Shown here piece after piece: positions 7,457 through 14,244 of a DNA stretch of 28,159 nt. The translations under genes and the position numbers were made by a program. This stretch comes from Candidatus Dormiibacterota bacterium (GTDB taxonomy: Bacteria; Chloroflexota; Dormibacteria; Aeolococcales; Aeolococcaceae), in NCBI GenBank assembly GCA_003135255.1, contig PLAX01000192.1, positions 240 through 28,398 on the forward strand, written 5' to 3'. The notes beneath the pieces are model-generated. The model did not search any database. It saw nothing but the letters and a program-made list of their open reading frames with translations, and was not told the origin of the DNA. Positions within the stretch are counted from its first letter, which is position 1; every line of letters starts with the position of its first letter.

Positions 7457-8529
7457 CGCAGCGGACCGAGGAGGAGGTCCTGGAGCGGATCGAGCGGATC
7501 CGCCGCCGCCGGCCGAGGATCACCGACGAACGGATCACGCTCTCGCACGGCTCGGGGGGAAGGGCCACGCACACCCTGATCGACGCGCTCTTCCTGGAAG
7601 CCTTCCGCAACCCGCTCCTCGAACCTCTGGAGGACCAGGCCGTCTTCTCCGTGGGAGCGGAGTGGCTCGCCTTCACCACCGATACCTACGTGGTCTCCCC
7701 GCTCTTCTTCCCCGGAGGCGACATCGGTGACCTCGCCGTGAACGGCACCGTCAACGACCTGGCCGTGTCGGGAGCCAGGCCGCTGTACCTCTCGGCAGGA
7801 TTCGTCCTGGAGGAGGGCTTCCCGATCGCCGACCTTCGCCGCATCGTCGCCTCGATGGCCAAGGCCGCGGAGAGCGCGGGCGTGCAGATCGTCACCGGCG
7901 ACACCAAGGTGGTCCAGCGGGGCAAGGCGGACGGTTGCTTCGTCAACACGGCCGGGATCGGGGTACTGGAGCGGCCCGTGCGGCTGTCGGCGGCGGCGGC
8001 GCGCCCGGGTGACGCCGTCATCGTCTCCGGTCCGGTGGGAGACCACGGGATCACCATCATGCTGGCACGCGGCGAGCTGGGCATCGAATCCGACCTGCGC
8101 TCCGACACGGCGCCGCTCACCGAGCTGGTGGGCCTGCTGCTGGACGCGGCACCGCAGACGCGCTTCATCCGCGACGCGACCCGGGGCGGCGTCGCGACCA
8201 TCTGCAACGAGCTGGCCCTCGCCTCGGGCGTCGCGGTCGTCCTCGACGAGCAGTCGATCCCGGTGCGGCCGGAGGTACGCGGAGCCTCGGAGATCCTCGG
8301 CATCGACCCCCTCTACGTCGCCTGTGAGGGACGCTTCGTGGCCGTCGTCGCGGGGGACGAGGCCGAGGCCGCCGTGGCGGCGCTGCGCTCCCATCCCCAG
8401 GGCGCGGCCGCCGCCGTGATCGGACGGATCGCCGACGACCCGCCGGGGCTGGTCCTGGTGACGACGGGCTTCGGCGGGATGCGCATCGTCGACATGCTGG
8501 TGGGCGACCCGCTGCCGCGCATCTGCTGA
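7453..8529 (+). CDS. hypE: Hydrogenase maturation protein HypE
   Basis: A 358-residue member of the PurM/SelD-like ATPase family. The N-terminal part has LSHGSGGRATHTLI (about 31-44) and the FTTDTYVVSPLFFPGGDIGDLAVNGTVND region, split by only a few residues; it continues with DATRGGVATICNELA. The protein ends in PRIC, the mobile C-terminal tail whose last Cys receives the carbamoyl group from HypF and is dehydrated to thiocyanate, the source of the cyanide ligands. The GTG at 7453 is chosen because it overlaps the hypD stop (GTGA) and because homologous sequence begins shortly after it; the open frame further upstream lies over hypD. It closes the hypCDE block. Confidence 0.96.
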   Translation: MTQRTEEEVLERIERIRRRRPRITDERITLSHGSGGRATHTLIDALFLEAFRNPLLEPLEDQAVFSVGAEWLAFTTDTYVVSPLFFPGGDIGDLAVNGTVNDLAVSGARPLYLSAGFVLEEGFPIADLRRIVASMAKAAESAGVQIVTGDTKVVQRGKADGCFVNTAGIGVLERPVRLSAAAARPGDAVIVSGPVGDHGITIMLARGELGIESDLRSDTAPLTELVGLLLDAAPQTRFIRDATRGGVATICNELALASGVAVVLDEQSIPVRPEVRGASEILGIDPLYVACEGRFVAVVAGDEAEAAVAALRSHPQGAAAAVIGRIADDPPGLVLVTTGFGGMRIVDMLVGDPLPRIC

Positions 8530-8563
8530 GGCCGAGACCCCGCCAGGCGGCGACGCGGGAGGC

Positions 8564-8569
8564 TACGAT
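8564..8569 (+). promoter_or_regulatory. Putative -10 box (TACGAT) for the cvpA-like gene
   Basis: TACGAT ends 8 bases before the GTG at 8578, consistent with a leaderless start. A GGAGG at 8559-8563 lies too far upstream (14 bases) to be an ideal ribosome site. No -35 consensus is visible. Confidence 0.5.
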
Positions 8570-8577
8570 GTCGCGCC

Positions 8578-9255
8578 GTGAGCTACATCGACATCGCCTG
8601 CGTGGTCATCCTCGTGCTGGCCCTTCTGCACGGCCTGCTCAAGGGGCTGTTCCGGCCGCTGATCACCTGGGCCTTCATCATCGCCGGGGTGGCGGTCGGC
8701 TTCGGCCGTCCGGGCGTCGCCGCGAGCTTTGCCCCGAGCCCCAGCTGGCGGCCGTTGATGGGCCTGGTCGTGGTCGTGGTCTTTGCCGTAGTCGGCTTCC
8801 TGGTGGCACATCTGGTCGCCCCCCGCATCTACCGCCTCATCCCCGGGATGGGCGCCCTCGACCGTCTCGGCGGCGCGGTGCTGAGCGTCGTGCTGGCCTT
8901 TGTCGCGCTCTTCATCCTGCTGAACGGGCTGGTGACGCTCGACCGGGCGACGGCGCCCATCGACGGCAACGCTCCGGTCTCGGTGACGGAGCTCCAGACC
9001 ATCCAGCAGCTGGTGGCGAGCAACCCCTCCACCGCGATCGCGCTGAGCCAGTCGCAACTGCAGGCGCTGGAGAGCCAGGTGGGACCGGGATCGTCCCCGA
9101 CACCGGGCGCCGACGTCGGTCAGCTGAGCACGGTCCTCGGTGTGCTCCGCAACGTCCACATCCAGATGGTGCGAAGCAAGGTCGCACCGGTCATCTTCAA
9201 GATCGGCGAGACCATCCCCTTCCTCGGCAACGGGCAGACCTGGCCGGCGAGCTGA
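8578..9255 (+). CDS. CvpA family membrane protein
   Basis: A 225-residue protein with four predicted membrane segments in its first half: about 5-20, 26-44, 58-80 and 99-122. The start MSYIDIACVVILVLALLHG, the following LLKGLFRPLITW, and the third-helix VVVVVFAVVGFLVAHLVAP followed by the basic RIYRLIPGMGALDRLGG loop match the CvpA (colicin V production) family. The C-terminal ~100 residues are soluble and Ser/Gln-rich (IQQLVASNPSTAIALSQSQL) and are probably extracytoplasmic. In E. coli CvpA influences colicin V production and envelope stress tolerance; its molecular function is unknown. It has its own putative promoter 48 bases after hypE and ends 9 bases before the convergent hypF stop, so its position next to hyp genes need not imply a hydrogenase role. 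Confidence 0.8.
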   Translation: MSYIDIACVVILVLALLHGLLKGLFRPLITWAFIIAGVAVGFGRPGVAASFAPSPSWRPLMGLVVVVVFAVVGFLVAHLVAPRIYRLIPGMGALDRLGGAVLSVVLAFVALFILLNGLVTLDRATAPIDGNAPVSVTELQTIQQLVASNPSTAIALSQSQLQALESQVGPGSSPTPGADVGQLSTVLGVLRNVHIQMVRSKVAPVIFKIGETIPFLGNGQTWPAS

Positions 9256-9264
9256 CCGGGGCGG

Positions 9265-11565
9265 TCAGACGAGGCCGGCGGCGTCCCGGCCGCCGGCCAC
9301 GACCGCCTGCCCGAGGCTGATGCCACCGTCATTGGACGGCACCCGAGAGTGGGTGAGCACCCGGAAACCGCCACCGAGCAGGCCGGCGCGCACGCGCTCG
9401 GTGAGCAGGACGTTCTGGAAGACGCCACCGGAGAGCGCCACCACCTCGAGTCCGGTGGCCGCGCGCACGCGCCCGCACGCGGCCACCGCGGCGTCGGCGA
9501 GGCTGTTGTGGAAGCGGGCGGCGATCACCGGGCCCGCCACTCCCGCCCGCACGTCGGCGACCACCGCGCGCACCAGGCCGGCGGTCGCAATCTGGAAGGG
9601 CTCGCCCTCCTCGATCTCGACCGGGTAGGCGGAGGTCTCCGCCAGGTCGGCCAGCTGCTCCAGCTCCACGGCCGCCTGGCCTTCGTAGTTGATCCGATCC
9701 CGGACCCCGATCAGCGAGGCGACGGCGTCGAAGAGGCGCCCCGCGCTGGTCGTGATCGGGCTGGTGGTCCCCGTGCGCGCCAGGGCGCTGACCGTGTCCC
9801 AGCGGTCGGCGTGGTCGCGCATCACGGCGAGGCCGGCGGGAGGATCGTCACCGAATGCCGCGACGAGATGCGCCGCCGCCATCCGCCATGGCTCCCTGAT
9901 CGCCATGGCGCCGCCGGGCATCGCAACCGGGGCGAGATGGCCGGCCCGCCGGAAGGAGGTGAGGTCGGCGACCAGGATCTCCCCACCCCACATCGAGCCG
10001 TCGGTGCCGAAGCCGAGACCGTCGAAGGCGACACCGATCGCAGGTCCCACCTCTCCGTTGTCGGCGAGGCACGAGGCGATGTGGGCGTGGTGGTGCTGGA
10101 CCCCGACCCTGTCCACGCCGTCGAGGTCGAGGGCGAACTTGGTCGAGAGGTACTCCGGGTGCAGGTCGTGCGCGACCACCTCGGGGTGGATGTCGAAGAC
10201 CCGCATGAAGTGCTCGATCCCCTCGACGTACGACTGGAGGGTCTCGTAGTTCTCCAGGTCGCCGATGTGGTGCGAGACGAAGGCCCGCCGGCCCTTGCCG
10301 ACGCAGAAGGTGCTCTTCAGCTCTGCGCCGCAGCCGAGCACGGGCCGGGGGAAGGCACTGGTGACGGTCACCGACTGGGGGACGAAGCCGCGCGAGCGCC
10401 GCAGGGGCGTCTCAATCCCCCCCATGACCCGGATGACGGAGTCGTCGGTCCGCATGTGGATGGGGCGGTCGTGGGTGAGGAAAGCGTCGGCGATGCCGCG
10501 CAGCCGGGGCAGTGCCTCCTCATCGCGGTAGGCGATGGGCTCGTCCGAGACGTTGCCACTGGTCAGGACAAAGGGGGCCCGGAGGTCGCGCGCCAGCAGG
10601 TGATGGAGGGGGCTGTAGGGGAGCATCACCCCGAGCGAGCGGTTTCCGGGAGCCACCGCGCCGGCCACCGGAGCACCGGCGGCCCGCTCGAGCAGCACGA
10701 TGGGACGCCGAGGGGAGGTCAGGGCGCGCGCTTCCGCGGCACCGATCGTCCCCAGGGCGCGGGCGCCATCCAGGTCGGCGACCATCAGGGCGAACGGTTT
10801 GTCCTCGCGATGCTTGCGCGAGCGCAGAGCGGTGACGGCGGGCTCCTGGTCGGCGAGAGCGGCCAGGTGATAGCCACCCACTCCCTTGACGGCCAGCACG
10901 CTGCCCGCGGCGAGCAGCCCGACGGCGGTCGAGACCGGGTCGCCGGCGATCGGCGCGCCGTCGCGATCGATCAGGCGCAGCGACGGGCCGCAAGCGGGAC
11001 AGCACACCGGTTGGGCATGGAAACGGCGATCCCCCGGGTCCTCGTACTCGCGCCGGCAATCCGCGCACATCGCGAACCCCGACATGGTGGTGAGCGGCCG
11101 GTCGTAGGGAACGTCGCGGATGATCGTGAACCGCGGCCCGCAGTTTGTGCAGTTGATGAACGGATGGCGAAAGCGCCGATCTCTCGGGTCAAACAGCTCA
11201 GCAAGGCAGTCGTCGCAGGTCGCGGTGTCCGGGGAGATCAGGGTCTGACGCTCCCCGGCCGGGTCGCTCTCGACGATCGTGAAACCAACTCCGCCGGTCG
11301 GGCTGATGACCTCGGTATCGACGCGGTCGATGACCGCCAGTGGGGGGGCGTCGCCCTCCAGCGCGGTCAGGAAGCGATCCAGTTCCCTCGGATCCCCCTC
11401 GACCTCGATGAAGACCCCGGCAGTGTCGTTGCCGACGAGACCGGAGAGACCGCCCGCCGATGCCAGACCGTGGACAAAGGGGCGGAACCCGACGCCCTGC
11501 ACCACCCCCTCCACGCGGACGCGAAGGCGGTTGCATGGGACGGGGGAGAGCGGTTGCCGATCCAT
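9265..11565 (-). CDS. hypF: Carbamoyltransferase HypF
   Basis: A 766-residue protein from the ATG at 11565. The N-terminal acylphosphatase-like domain (about 12-100) contains VEGVVQGVGFRPFVHG. Two zinc fingers follow (C117/C120/C139/C142 and C167/C170/C189/C192), then a YrdC-like domain (about 200-390: KGVGGYHLAALA, RKHREDKPFALMV, VLTSGNVSDEPIA), and then a Kae1-like domain with VQHHHAHIASC, AFDGLGFGTDGSMWGGE and LSGGVFQNVLL. HypF turns carbamoyl-phosphate and ATP into a carbamoyl group on the HypE C-terminal Cys. It is separated from hypCDE, on the opposite strand and tail to tail with the cvpA-like gene. The ATG at 11577 (4 residues longer) is the alternative; 11565 is favoured because TATGGT lies 7 bases before it. 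The frame stays open far upstream, but no homologous residues precede this start. Confidence 0.95.
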   Translation of the reverse strand: MDRQPLSPVPCNRLRVRVEGVVQGVGFRPFVHGLASAGGLSGLVGNDTAGVFIEVEGDPRELDRFLTALEGDAPPLAVIDRVDTEVISPTGGVGFTIVESDPAGERQTLISPDTATCDDCLAELFDPRDRRFRHPFINCTNCGPRFTIIRDVPYDRPLTTMSGFAMCADCRREYEDPGDRRFHAQPVCCPACGPSLRLIDRDGAPIAGDPVSTAVGLLAAGSVLAVKGVGGYHLAALADQEPAVTALRSRKHREDKPFALMVADLDGARALGTIGAAEARALTSPRRPIVLLERAAGAPVAGAVAPGNRSLGVMLPYSPLHHLLARDLRAPFVLTSGNVSDEPIAYRDEEALPRLRGIADAFLTHDRPIHMRTDDSVIRVMGGIETPLRRSRGFVPQSVTVTSAFPRPVLGCGAELKSTFCVGKGRRAFVSHHIGDLENYETLQSYVEGIEHFMRVFDIHPEVVAHDLHPEYLSTKFALDLDGVDRVGVQHHHAHIASCLADNGEVGPAIGVAFDGLGFGTDGSMWGGEILVADLTSFRRAGHLAPVAMPGGAMAIREPWRMAAAHLVAAFGDDPPAGLAVMRDHADRWDTVSALARTGTTSPITTSAGRLFDAVASLIGVRDRINYEGQAAVELEQLADLAETSAYPVEIEEGEPFQIATAGLVRAVVADVRAGVAGPVIAARFHNSLADAAVAACGRVRAATGLEVVALSGGVFQNVLLTERVRAGLLGGGFRVLTHSRVPSNDGGISLGQAVVAGGRDAAGLV

Positions 11566-11572
11566 CGGGCCC

Positions 11573-11578
11573 ACCATA
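11573..11578 (-). promoter_or_regulatory. Putative -10 box (TATGGT, - strand) for hypF
   Basis: TATGGT on the - strand is followed by 7 bases and then the ATG at 11565, as for a leaderless message. The 107-base region to the divergent gene at 11686 shows no other convincing promoter element. Confidence 0.5.
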
Positions 11579-11674
11579 TCGGCCCGGGGCGGGCCTGCGG
11601 GGCTGCGCACCGAAGGTCCTGTCGAGACTGGGGGCCGGGGACCCTGGTGACCGCCCAAAGCGGAACGGCAAAGT

Positions 11675-11679
11675 GAGGA
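11675..11679 (+). promoter_or_regulatory. Ribosome binding site of the ThDP enzyme gene
   Basis: GAGGA lies 6 bases before the ATG at 11686 and supports that start over the ATG of the next codon. Confidence 0.5.
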
Positions 11680-11685
11680 ATCGTC

Positions 11686-13383
11686 ATGATGGCGGCCGCT
11701 GCTGAGAGCCTCACCCCCCCGCCTCACGGTGGTCGTTTGGTGGCTGAGCGCCTCCGTGCCCACAGCGTGGAGGCGCTCTTCACCCTGGGGGGCGGCCACA
11801 TCGTCGAGCTGCTGGACGGCTGTGTCGATGCCAACGTCCGGGTGATCGGGATGCGCCACGAGTGCGCCGTCACCATGGCGGCCGAGGGCTTTGCCCTCGC
11901 CACCGGCCACGCCGGGGTGGCCGCGGTGACCGCGGGGCCCGGCTTCACCAATGCGCTCACCGGGTTCGCAGACGCCGCGGTCGGGAACGTGCCCCTGATC
12001 CTGATCGGGGGACGCACCGCGCTCAAGCGGCGCGGGCGAGGGGCGGTCCAGGACATCGACCAGGAGGGCATGGTCGCCCCGCTCGCGAAGTGGCGAGCGG
12101 TCGCCTACAACGCCCAGAACCTCCAGCGCCTCACCGACGAGGCCTTCCATCAGGCGGCCAGCGGGCGCCCCGGGGCCGTCTACCTCGAGATTCCCCACGA
12201 CGTGTTCATGACCCGGTTGGAGCCGGCTGTCGGGCACTGGGGCTTCCCGGCATCGCCGACCCGGTCCGCTGCCTCGCCGGCTGAGCTAGAGCGGGCGCTC
12301 GAGGCCCTCAAGGCCGCCTCCCGTCCCGTCGTTCTGGCCGGAGGCGGCAGCTTCTGGTCCGGTGCAGGCGAGGAGATCGCCGCCTTCTGCGCCGCCGCCG
12401 AGATCCCGGTGACGACGACGAGCGCCGCTCGCGGCCTGGTCGCCGACTCGCACCCCTGGTGCCTCGGCTCCCTGGTCCACGCGGGCACGGCGGTCGCTTC
12501 GGCGGACTGCGTGCTGGTGCTGGGCAGCGCCTTCAACGGCAACCTCGTGTACGGCGGCCCCCCGCTCTTCAACGACGAGCAGCTGCTCATCCAGGTCGAC
12601 ATCGCCGGCGACCAGGTGGGCGGCAACCGGCGCGCGGACATCGCCGTGCAGGGCGACGTTCGCGAGGTCGTGGCTCAGATGCGGCAGAGCGGCCTGCGCA
12701 GCCGCTCGGGGCGTGCCTGGCTGGAGCAGGGCCGCGAGCTGGTCGAGATCTCGCGCCAGATGTGGGACCAGCAGATCGACGACTACAAGGGCGCGCTGGT
12801 GCATCCCGGTGCGCTGGTGCGCGAGGTCGCCGCCTTCGCGCGCGAGGCGTGGAGCGGCGCGTCCACGCTGGTGGCGGACGGTGGTGACACCCTCACGTGG
12901 TCGCTCGCGTATGCGGACGCCGAGGGACCGGGGCGGCTGCTCTCCACGACCACGGCGCTGGGAACGCTCGGCGTCGGTCTGCCCTTCGCCCTGGCGGCCA
13001 AGGTGGCCCGACCGGAGGAGCCGGTGGTGCTGGTCACCGGCGACGGAGCCTTCGGGCTGAGCGCCATGGAGATGGATACGGCCGCACGCCACCACCTGCC
13101 GGTCATCGTGGTCGTCGCCAACAACTGCGGCTGGGGCGACGTGAGGCACCACCAGCGCGAGATGTACCACCGCGAGGTCGCAAGCGCCCTCGCCGACACG
13201 CGCTACGACCAGCTCGCCGAAGCGCTGGGGTGCCACGGCGAGCGGGTCGAGCAGCTCTCCGATCTGCGTCCCGCACTCGAGCGCGCGGCGAGCGCCGGCG
13301 GTCCCGCGCTGATCGACGTGCGCACCGATCCCGACGTGCTCTCGGCCCTGCTCCGGGCGATGATGATGGTGGGGATCATGTAG
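11686..13383 (+). CDS. ThDP-dependent acetolactate synthase/2-hydroxyacyl-CoA lyase-like enzyme
   Basis: A 565-residue protein with the three-domain layout of the pyruvate oxidase/acetolactate synthase family. The N-terminal pyrimidine-binding domain has GMRHECAVTMAAEGFALATG with the cofactor-activating Glu59, and TAGPGFTNALTG. The central domain has PVVLAGGGSFWSGAGE. The C-terminal ThDP-binding domain has LGTLGVGLPFALAAKVA and the GDG...NN motif: GDG at 452-454 and NN at 479-480. Length and motifs fit a complete, active enzyme. The specific reaction is unclear: acetolactate synthase, oxalyl-CoA decarboxylase, benzaldehyde lyase and 2-hydroxyacyl-CoA lyase all share these features. No acetolactate synthase small subunit or branched-chain amino acid gene is adjacent, which argues against a standard IlvB. 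It stands alone between hypF (divergent) and the convergent stress protein. Confidence 0.82.
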   Translation: MMAAAAESLTPPPHGGRLVAERLRAHSVEALFTLGGGHIVELLDGCVDANVRVIGMRHECAVTMAAEGFALATGHAGVAAVTAGPGFTNALTGFADAAVGNVPLILIGGRTALKRRGRGAVQDIDQEGMVAPLAKWRAVAYNAQNLQRLTDEAFHQAASGRPGAVYLEIPHDVFMTRLEPAVGHWGFPASPTRSAASPAELERALEALKAASRPVVLAGGGSFWSGAGEEIAAFCAAAEIPVTTTSAARGLVADSHPWCLGSLVHAGTAVASADCVLVLGSAFNGNLVYGGPPLFNDEQLLIQVDIAGDQVGGNRRADIAVQGDVREVVAQMRQSGLRSRSGRAWLEQGRELVEISRQMWDQQIDDYKGALVHPGALVREVAAFAREAWSGASTLVADGGDTLTWSLAYADAEGPGRLLSTTTALGTLGVGLPFALAAKVARPEEPVVLVTGDGAFGLSAMEMDTAARHHLPVIVVVANNCGWGDVRHHQREMYHREVASALADTRYDQLAEALGCHGERVEQLSDLRPALERAASAGGPALIDVRTDPDVLSALLRAMMMVGIM

Positions 13384-13385
13384 CC

Positions 13386-13399
13386 CTGCCGCAAGGCAG
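13386..13399. terminator. GCAA-loop hairpin between convergent genes
   Basis: CTGCC and GGCAG form a 5-bp stem around GCAA, a GNRA-type tetraloop, right after the ThDP enzyme stop and 9 bases before the convergent stress-protein stop. Its position suits a bidirectional terminator; it is short and has no T-run. Confidence 0.4.
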
Positions 13400-13408
13400 A
13401 GCCCCTGA

Positions 13409-13912
13409 CTAGTGGTGCGCCGCGCCGGCCAGCCGGTGCTCGGTCGCCCGGTGCAACCTGAGAACCTCTCCGCACGTGGAGGCATGCACGACCATCACCG
13501 GGATCCGGCTCCGGTGGAGCACGCTGGTGCTCACGCTGCCGAGGAGGAGAGAGCGGAGGCTACCGCGTCCCCGCGACCCCATCACGATCAGGTCGTGCCC
13601 GCCGCGCTCGACCTCCCGGATGATGGCGTCCGCGGGCCGCTCGCAGACGACCGCCGTGTCGACGTCGATCCCATCGGGCACCCGGTCGCGCGCCGCCTCG
13701 ACGATGCGCCGCGTCTCCGCCTCCACGTCGGACTCGAGCTGCTCCACGTCGACTCCCACCGGCGCGACCGCGCCTCCGTACCAGACGAACGGCCGCCAGG
13801 CGCAGAGGAGGGTGATCCGGGCCCGCTGGCAGCGCGCCAGGTCCACCGCCTCGGTGAGCGCGGCGTCGGCGTGTGCCGATCCATCAACGGGAACCAGGAT
13901 GCTGTGGAACAT
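13409..13912 (-). CDS. Universal stress protein (UspA family), ATP-binding type
   Basis: A 167-residue single-domain protein. It starts MFHSILVPVDGSAHADAALTE, the usual first strand with the conserved VPVDGS, and ends with LIVMGSRGRGSLRSLLLGSVS. The latter holds the G-2X-G-9X-G-S ATP-binding signature, so it belongs to the nucleotide-binding USP subgroup. The following RSRIPVMVVHAS is the last strand. Relative to the shortest USPs it has an insert after strand 2 (FVWYGGAVAPVGVDVEQLE). The ATG at 13912 is chosen because homologous sequence begins there; the upstream extension is low-complexity. It diverges from the phosphoketolase gene across a 332-base region and may respond to similar conditions, but no shared regulator is visible. 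Confidence 0.88.
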   Translation of the reverse strand: MFHSILVPVDGSAHADAALTEAVDLARCQRARITLLCAWRPFVWYGGAVAPVGVDVEQLESDVEAETRRIVEAARDRVPDGIDVDTAVVCERPADAIIREVERGGHDLIVMGSRGRGSLRSLLLGSVSTSVLHRSRIPVMVVHASTCGEVLRLHRATEHRLAGAAHH

Positions 13913-14105
13913 CGGATGGTCTCTGGCGGTCCGACCGGATCGGAGCGGGCGGGAGGGATGTCCTCCGGCACCCCCAGTCAAGCTCGTCACGCCTTCGCGC
14001 GATAGGGTCGAGAGGGTGGTCAATGACAGGCCCAAAGGTCATGAGTCGGCAACAAGCCGGCTCTTCCGCGCCGGCGCGGGGGTACCTCTGCGTTTTCCAG
14101 ATTGC

Positions 14106-14130
14106 TTCGTCACGAATATTTCGTCACGAA
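14106..14130. promoter_or_regulatory. Nested palindromic operator candidate upstream of xfp
   Basis: TTCGTCACGAA occurs twice (14106-14116 and 14120-14130), separated by TAT. Each copy is a palindrome (TTCGT-C-ACGAA), and the junction ACGAA-TAT-TTCGT is another. Four half-sites thus alternate in 25 bp, in the only AT-richer patch of the region and about 115 bases before xfp. It looks like a binding site for a dimeric regulator. The regulator is not identifiable and the sequence does not match the Rex consensus I know. Confidence 0.6.
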
Positions 14131-14232
14131 GGTTTCTGGGGAGAGAGGCGGCCCGCCGGGAGCCGAGAAGGCGCCCCGCCGCCAGCGGCGAAGCCGGCCC
14201 ACCGCCAGCCATACTGAGAGCGAAGCACCCAT

Positions 14233-14238
14233 GGGAGG
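14233..14238 (+). promoter_or_regulatory. Ribosome binding site of xfp
   Basis: GGGAGG lies 6 bases before the ATG at 14245 and fixes that start. Confidence 0.65.
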
Positions 14239-14244
14239 AGCGCA

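Larger units (their letters stand above)
13913..14244. other. 332-base divergent intergenic region, stress protein / phosphoketolase
   Basis: No convincing gene was seen here. It holds a perfect 14-bp palindrome CCGCGCCGGCGCGG at 14066-14079, the locally AT-rich nested palindrome at 14106-14130 and the phosphoketolase ribosome site at 14233-14238. A CATACT at 14210-14215 is a weak -10 candidate. Confidence 0.6.

Noticed and set aside
9349..11676. Long + strand open frame of about 775 codons opposite hypF
   Set aside because: hypF has all expected domains on the other strand; this frame shows only low-complexity composition.
11578..12237. Upstream extension of the hypF frame by more than 200 codons
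   Set aside because: The extension crosses the divergent ThDP gene and has no HypF homology; the acylphosphatase domain begins just after the ATG at 11565.
14106..14130. Rex (NADH-sensing) operator
   Set aside because: The Rex consensus TTGTGAA-N6-TTCACAA does not fit the TTCGTCACGAA repeats.
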